Shown here piece after piece: positions 59,401-64,000 of a DNA stretch of 64,000 bases; within the stretch, counting starts at the first letter, position 1, and each line of letters opens with the position of its first letter. The notes beneath the pieces were generated by a model, which was given only the letters and a program-made list of their open reading frames with translations, made no database searches and was not told the origin of the DNA. This DNA is from Scylla paramamosain. Its lineage: Eukaryota; Arthropoda; Malacostraca; Decapoda; Portunidae. Location of the stretch: NCBI RefSeq assembly GCF_035594125.1, contig NC_087178.1, positions 9,537,001-9,601,000 of the forward strand, read 5' to 3'. The position numbers and the translations under genes were made by a program.

Positions 59401-61215
59401 TAAAAAACTGAAAAGACACGTTTTGATCAATTTTGTTTTGAATTCTCATATAGAGTGAGTTCCTTATTATTTATCGTTTTGGTGCCTAATATGCTGAAAA
59501 ACACTCAAAAAAGAGATTTCTGTTAAGGTCGTTTAGTTTCCTCATGTAGGAGTCTTTGGATGCACTTTATGGTTTGGTATATAACAGTCCGAAAAAAAAA
59601 AAAAAAGGTAAAATTAAATTTTTTAATAATTTTCTTTTATCATATAATAGCCCTGAATTTTCCCAGAATTTTGGCATCTCGGTACCTACGAAGATGAATA
59701 ACAAAAAAATAAATAAATCCTATTTTTTTATTTTCTTACTTTGTTTCTAAATAAAGTGTTATTTGTGGGTTTTAACTTTTTGGTACTTAAGGAACTTAAA
59801 AACACTTATAATACACATTTCTCGTAATGTCCTTTCGTGTCGCAAACATAAGGTTCTTTGTATGTATTTAAGCGTTTTTATAGATAACATGATGAAAACC
59901 CTCAAAATATATGTTTTTGGTAATTTTATTCTGTTTCTCCATAAAATGTATTTTGCATGCGTTTTAGCGTTTTGGTATGTAATGAGCTCAAAAACACTTA
60001 AAGGCAAGTTCTTGGTAAAAGTTGTTTTTATTCCCATGTAATGTGATTACCCTGGTTTTTAGTGCTTTATTGCCTAACACGCTCAAAAACACGCAAAGAC
60101 ACTTTTCTGGTAATATCATTTTTTTTTCTAACATAAAGCTAGTTTTGCATGGAATTTGGGGTTTTGGTAACTAAGAATGTGAAAAAAACTCAAAACACAG
60201 GCATTTAATAAGTTTGTTCTATTTCTTAATTAAAAGTGTTATTCATGAGTTCCAGCATTTTGGTATGTAAGAAACTTTTCTTCTACACACATTTGGTAAG
60301 GTATTTCTGTTTCAAAATTAAAAGTGTTATTCATGAGTTTCAGCTTTTTGGTATGTAGGAAAATTCTTTATATACACGAGTTTTTGAGCTTTTTACCTTG
60401 TGGTTCTTGTCAAACTATAAAACAATCATACACTTTTCTCGTAATGTCCTTTTCTTCGCCAATATGAAGTGCTTTCCATCCATTTTTGCATTTTTTGTAG
60501 GTAACAAGCTCAAAAACACATCAAAATATATCTTTTTGGTAATGTTATTCTATTTTTTCATATTGGTTAGTTTACATCCGTTTTAGCGTTTTTCTACGTG
60601 AATCACTGAAAAGACTCGTTTTCAGTAATATTGTTGAAATTGCTGAAAAACACTCAAAAGACAGGTTTCTGGTAAAGTCGTGTAATTTCCCCATATAGGT
60701 GGATTTGCATACACTTCAGGGTTTGTACATAACTCCGGAAAAAAACTAAAATTATTTTTTTTCATAATGTTTTTTTTTTTACAAAATTTCCTTTAATTTT
60801 GCCAGAATTTTACCATCTCGGTTCCTATTGAAGATGAATCACATAATTTTTTTTTTCTCTCTATAAAGAGTGTTATTTGTGGGTTTTAGCTTTTTGGTAT
60901 TTAAGTAACTTAAAAACACTCATAATACACGATTTTCGTAATGTCCTTTTGTTATACAAACATAAGGTTCTTTACATGTATTTAAGCGTTTTTATAGGTT
61001 ACATGATCAAAAACACTCAAAATACATGTATTTGGTAATGTAATTCTGTTTCTCCATAAAATGTATTTTGCATGCGTTTTAGCGTTTTGGTACGTGAGGA
61101 GCTCAAAAACACTTAAAGGCAAGTTTTTGGTAAAATTTGGTTTTATTCCCATGTAATGTGATTGCCCTGGCTTTTAATGGTTTATTGCGTAACACGTCCA
61201 AAAACACTGAAAACA
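56441..61215 (-). repeat. Reversed HOR array, block 9
   Basis: m5 landmarks (reversed) near 57,480, 58,580, 59,690 and 60,825. The block mirrors 42.4-37.8 kb: the m9-to-m7 join near 57,030; GGTGCCTAAAATGCT near 58,370 against AGCATTTTAGGCACC near 40,400; GGAACCTACTC and TTTTGGTTCGTTTCAAC near 59,155-59,215 against 39,590-39,640; the m11 duplication near 60,240-60,370. Near 61,010 it switches to sequence matching the flank of A5. Confidence 0.92.
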
Positions 61216-61668
61216 CATGCAAAGCGTTCTATATGAGGAAACTAAAGACCTTACCAGAAATCTGTCTTTTGAGTGTTTTTCAGCATGTTAGGCACCAAAA
61301 CGATAAATAATAAGGAACTTACTCTATGTGGGAATCCAAAAGAAAATTAGTGAAAACGTGTTTTTTTCAGTGTTTTACGTAGATAAACGCTAAAACTGAT
61401 ACAAACCAACCAATATTAAGAAGCAGAAAAACATTACCAAAAATATATATTTTGAGTGTTTTTAAGCTTGTTATCTACAAAAAAACAGGAAAATGGATAC
61501 AAAGCACTCTATATTGGGAAACAAAGGGACATTGCGAGAAAAGTGTATAATAAATGTTTTATAGTTCAAAAAACCCACATGGCAAAAAACGCAAAAACTC
61601 GTGTATATGCTGAAACTCATGAATAACACTCTTAATTGAGAAACAGAGCAACCTTACTAAATGCGTGT
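61216..61668 (+). repeat. Inverted cassette B2 (subtype II) in reversed array
   Basis: Forward from ACATGCAAAGCGTTC to ACTAAATGCGTG, then reversed m2 (TCAAAAACACTAAAAGGC). The m11 deletion is present (GTATATGCTGAAACTCATG). The m9-to-m7 join with GGTGCCTTTTGCCTCCC near 62,250 pairs it with A5, whose left flank has the matching GGGAGGCAAAAG near 48,160. Confidence 0.9.
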
Positions 61669-64000
61669 CAAAAACACTAAAAGGCAAGTTCTTCATAAAA
61701 GTTGGTTTTATTTCCACGTAATGTGCTTGCCCTGCCTTTTTTTCCCACATTTTTTTCCCACATTTTTTTCCCACATAAATCTAGTTTCGCATGGAATTTG
61801 GGGTTCTGGTAACTAAGAATGTAAAAAAACACTTAAAATACACGCATTTAGTAAGGTTGTTTTGTTTCTTGATTAAGAGTGTTATTCATGAGTTTAAGTA
61901 TTTTAGTATCTTAGAAACTTCTCCATATAGTCGAGTTTTTCCGTTTTTTGCCTTGTGATTCTGGTGAAACTATAAAACACTCATTATACACGTTTCTTGT
62001 TATGTCCTTTTTTTTCCTTATATAGAGTGCTTTGCATATATTTTCGCGTTTTTTTTATGTAACAAGCTCAAGAAAACTCAAAATATATTTTTTGGTAATA
62101 TTATTCTATTTCTTCATATTGGTTGGTTTGCATCCGTTTTAGCGTTTTTCTACGTAAATAAAGACACGTTTCCAGTAATTTTGTTTTGGATTTCCATATA
62201 GAGTGACTATCATTATATTTATCGTTTTGGTGCCTAATATGCTTTTTGGTGCCTTTTGCCTCCCAATATAGAGTGCTTCCCATCCTTTTTCGCGTTTTTT
62301 GTAGGTAACAATTTCAAAACCACTCAAAATATACCTTTTTGGTAATGTTATTCTATTTCTTCATTTTGGTTGGTTTGCATCCGTTTTAGCGTTTTCTACG
62401 TAAAACACCAAAAAGACACGTTTTCAGTAATTTTATTTTGGATTCCCATATAGATTGACTTCCTCGGGTTTTATCGTGTTGGTTCCTAACATGCTGAAAA
62501 ACCCTCATAAGACAGTTTTCTGGGAAAGACATTTAATTTCCCCATATAGGTGGCTTTGCATCCAATTTAGGGGTTTGATACATAACAGTCCAAATACAAA
62601 AAGCTACATGTAATTTTTTTGATAATGTTCTTATTTTATATAATTTCCTGAAATTTACCCGAATTTTGGCACCTCCTTACCTGTGAAGATGAATAAGAAT
62701 GAAAAAAAAATATCGTATTTTTTTTATTTATTTATTTATTTTTTCCTCAATAAAGAGTGTAATTTGTGGCTTTTAGCTTTTTCGTACTTAATGAACTTAA
62801 AAACACTCATAATACACGTTTCTCGTAATGTCCTTTCGTTTCCCAAAAATAGGGTTCTTTGCATGTATTTAAGCGTTTTTATTGGTAACATGATCAAAAA
62901 CACTCAAAATACATATCTTTGGTAATGTTATTCTGTTTCACCATAAATTGTATTTTGCATGCATTTTAGTGTTTTGGTATATAAGGAGCTCAAATACACT
63001 TAAAGACAAGTTCTTGTTAAAAATTGGTTTTATTTCAATATAATGTGATTGCCCTGCTTTCAGTGCTTTATTGCCTAACACGCTCAAAAACACTCAAAAA
63101 ACATTTTTCTGGTAATGTCATTTTTTTCCCACATAAAGCTGGTTTCGCATGCAATTTGGGGTTTTGGTAAATAAGGATGTGAAAAGCACTCAAAATACAC
63201 GCATTTAGTAAGATTGTTCTGTTTCTCAATTAAAAGTGTTGTTCCAGAGTTTCAGCATTTTGGAATGTAAGAAACTTCTCTATATACACGAGTTTTTGCG
63301 TTTTTTGCCTTGTAGTTCTTTTGAAATTATAAAACACACGTTTCTCGTAATGTCCTTTTGCTTCCCAATATAGAGAGCTTTCCATCTATTTTCGCGTTTT
63401 TTGTAGGTAACAATTTCAAAAACACTCAAAATATACCTTTTTGGTAATGTTATTTTATTCCTTCATATTGGTTGGTTTGCATCCGTTTTAGCGTTTTTCT
63501 ACGTAAAACACCGAAAAAAACACGTTTTTAGTAATTTTTGTTTTGGATTCCCAAATAGATTGACTTCCATGTTATTTATCGTGTTGCTTCCTAAGATGCT
63601 GAAAAAAACACAAAAAACCGTTTTCTGGCAAAAACGTTTAATTTCCCCACATAGGTGGCTTTCCATTCACTTTAGGGGTTTGTTACATAATAGTCCGAAA
63701 AAAAAGCTAAATTTAACTTTTTTTATAATGTTCTTATTTCACATAATTTCCTGAATTTTTCCCGAATTTTGGCATCTCGGTACCAGTGAAGATGAATAAG
63801 AAAGAAAGAAAAAATATCGTATTTTTTTTTTCTTTATTTATTGTTTCTTAATAAAGAGTGTTATTTGTGGCTTTTAGCTTTTTGGTAATTAATAAAGTTA
63901 GAAACAATCATAATACACGTTCTCATAATCTCCTTTCGTTTCCCAAAAATAGTGTTCTTTGCATGTATTTAAACATTTTCATTGGTAACATAATCAAATA
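61669..64000 (-). repeat. Reversed HOR array, block 10 (runs off the window)
   Basis: m5 landmarks (reversed) near 62,680 and 63,780. The block mirrors 48.8-46.4 kb: CTTCCTCGGGTTTTATCG near 62,459 against 47,941; GGCACCTCCTTACCTGTG near 62,670 against 47,735; GTGTTGTTCCAGAGTTTCAG near 63,237 against 47,170. The array continues past the window end. Confidence 0.92.
61737..61775 (-). repeat. Three tandem copies of a 13 bp motif
   Basis: TTTTTTTCCCACA occurs three times in a row. Other units have a single copy at the m12/m1 boundary. The m1 core that should lie to the left is missing, so a deletion and triplication occurred together. Confidence 0.9.

Overview
The whole 64 kb window is satellite DNA. 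I found no credible protein-coding gene, rRNA, tRNA or recognisable transposon. All of it derives from one A/T-rich monomer family of about 92-97 bp (roughly 70% A+T in a line counted by hand). Conserved blocks are GTGTNTTTTGAGTGTTTTT, then a TGTTAGGTACCAAAACG-like core, then CTAAAANGCATGCAAAG, then a CACNCTATATGGGGAAAC-like tail ending in ACATTAC. This points to a large repeat-rich eukaryotic genome (plant or animal) and to heterochromatin, possibly a centromere or pericentromere. I do not recognise the family and cannot name the species.

Most of the window is a higher-order repeat (HOR) of about 1.1 kb made of 12 diverged monomers (m1-m12). The HOR looks like two half-cycles of one older 5/6-monomer repeat: m1-m2-m3-m4-m5/m6 parallels m7-m8-m9-m10/11-m12. 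Layout: 1-10,825 HOR forward; 10,826-13,955 diverged non-HOR monomers forward; 13,956-15,912 HOR reversed; 15,913-19,000 non-HOR reversed; 19,001-19,505 non-HOR forward; 19,506-51,348 HOR forward; 51,349-64,000 HOR reversed. Orientation therefore flips at about 13,955, 19,000 and 51,348.

On top of the HOR there is a third level of order. A roughly 450 bp inverted cassette (m6-m12, back to front) sits at 23.6, 28.8, 36.1, 42.5 and 48.8 kb in the forward array, and at 56.0 and 61.2 kb in the reversed array. Its breakpoints are essentially the same each time, so one ancestral inversion was copied as part of modules of several kb. The reversed array is a mosaic inverted duplicate of the forward array: about 52.5-61.0 kb mirrors 46.5-37.8 kb, and 61.0-64.0 kb mirrors 49.4-46.4 kb, matched by shared private mutations. 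Direct long-range copies at offsets near 11.0, 12.45 and 20.0 kb are also visible.

Local events record recent turnover: a 97 bp perfect-looking tandem duplication, a 580 bp duplication, two short fold-back (template-switch-like) hairpins, and a (TA)n insertion of about 230 bp whose empty site survives in an inverted paralogue. All similarities come from reading by eye. No alignment or database search was run.
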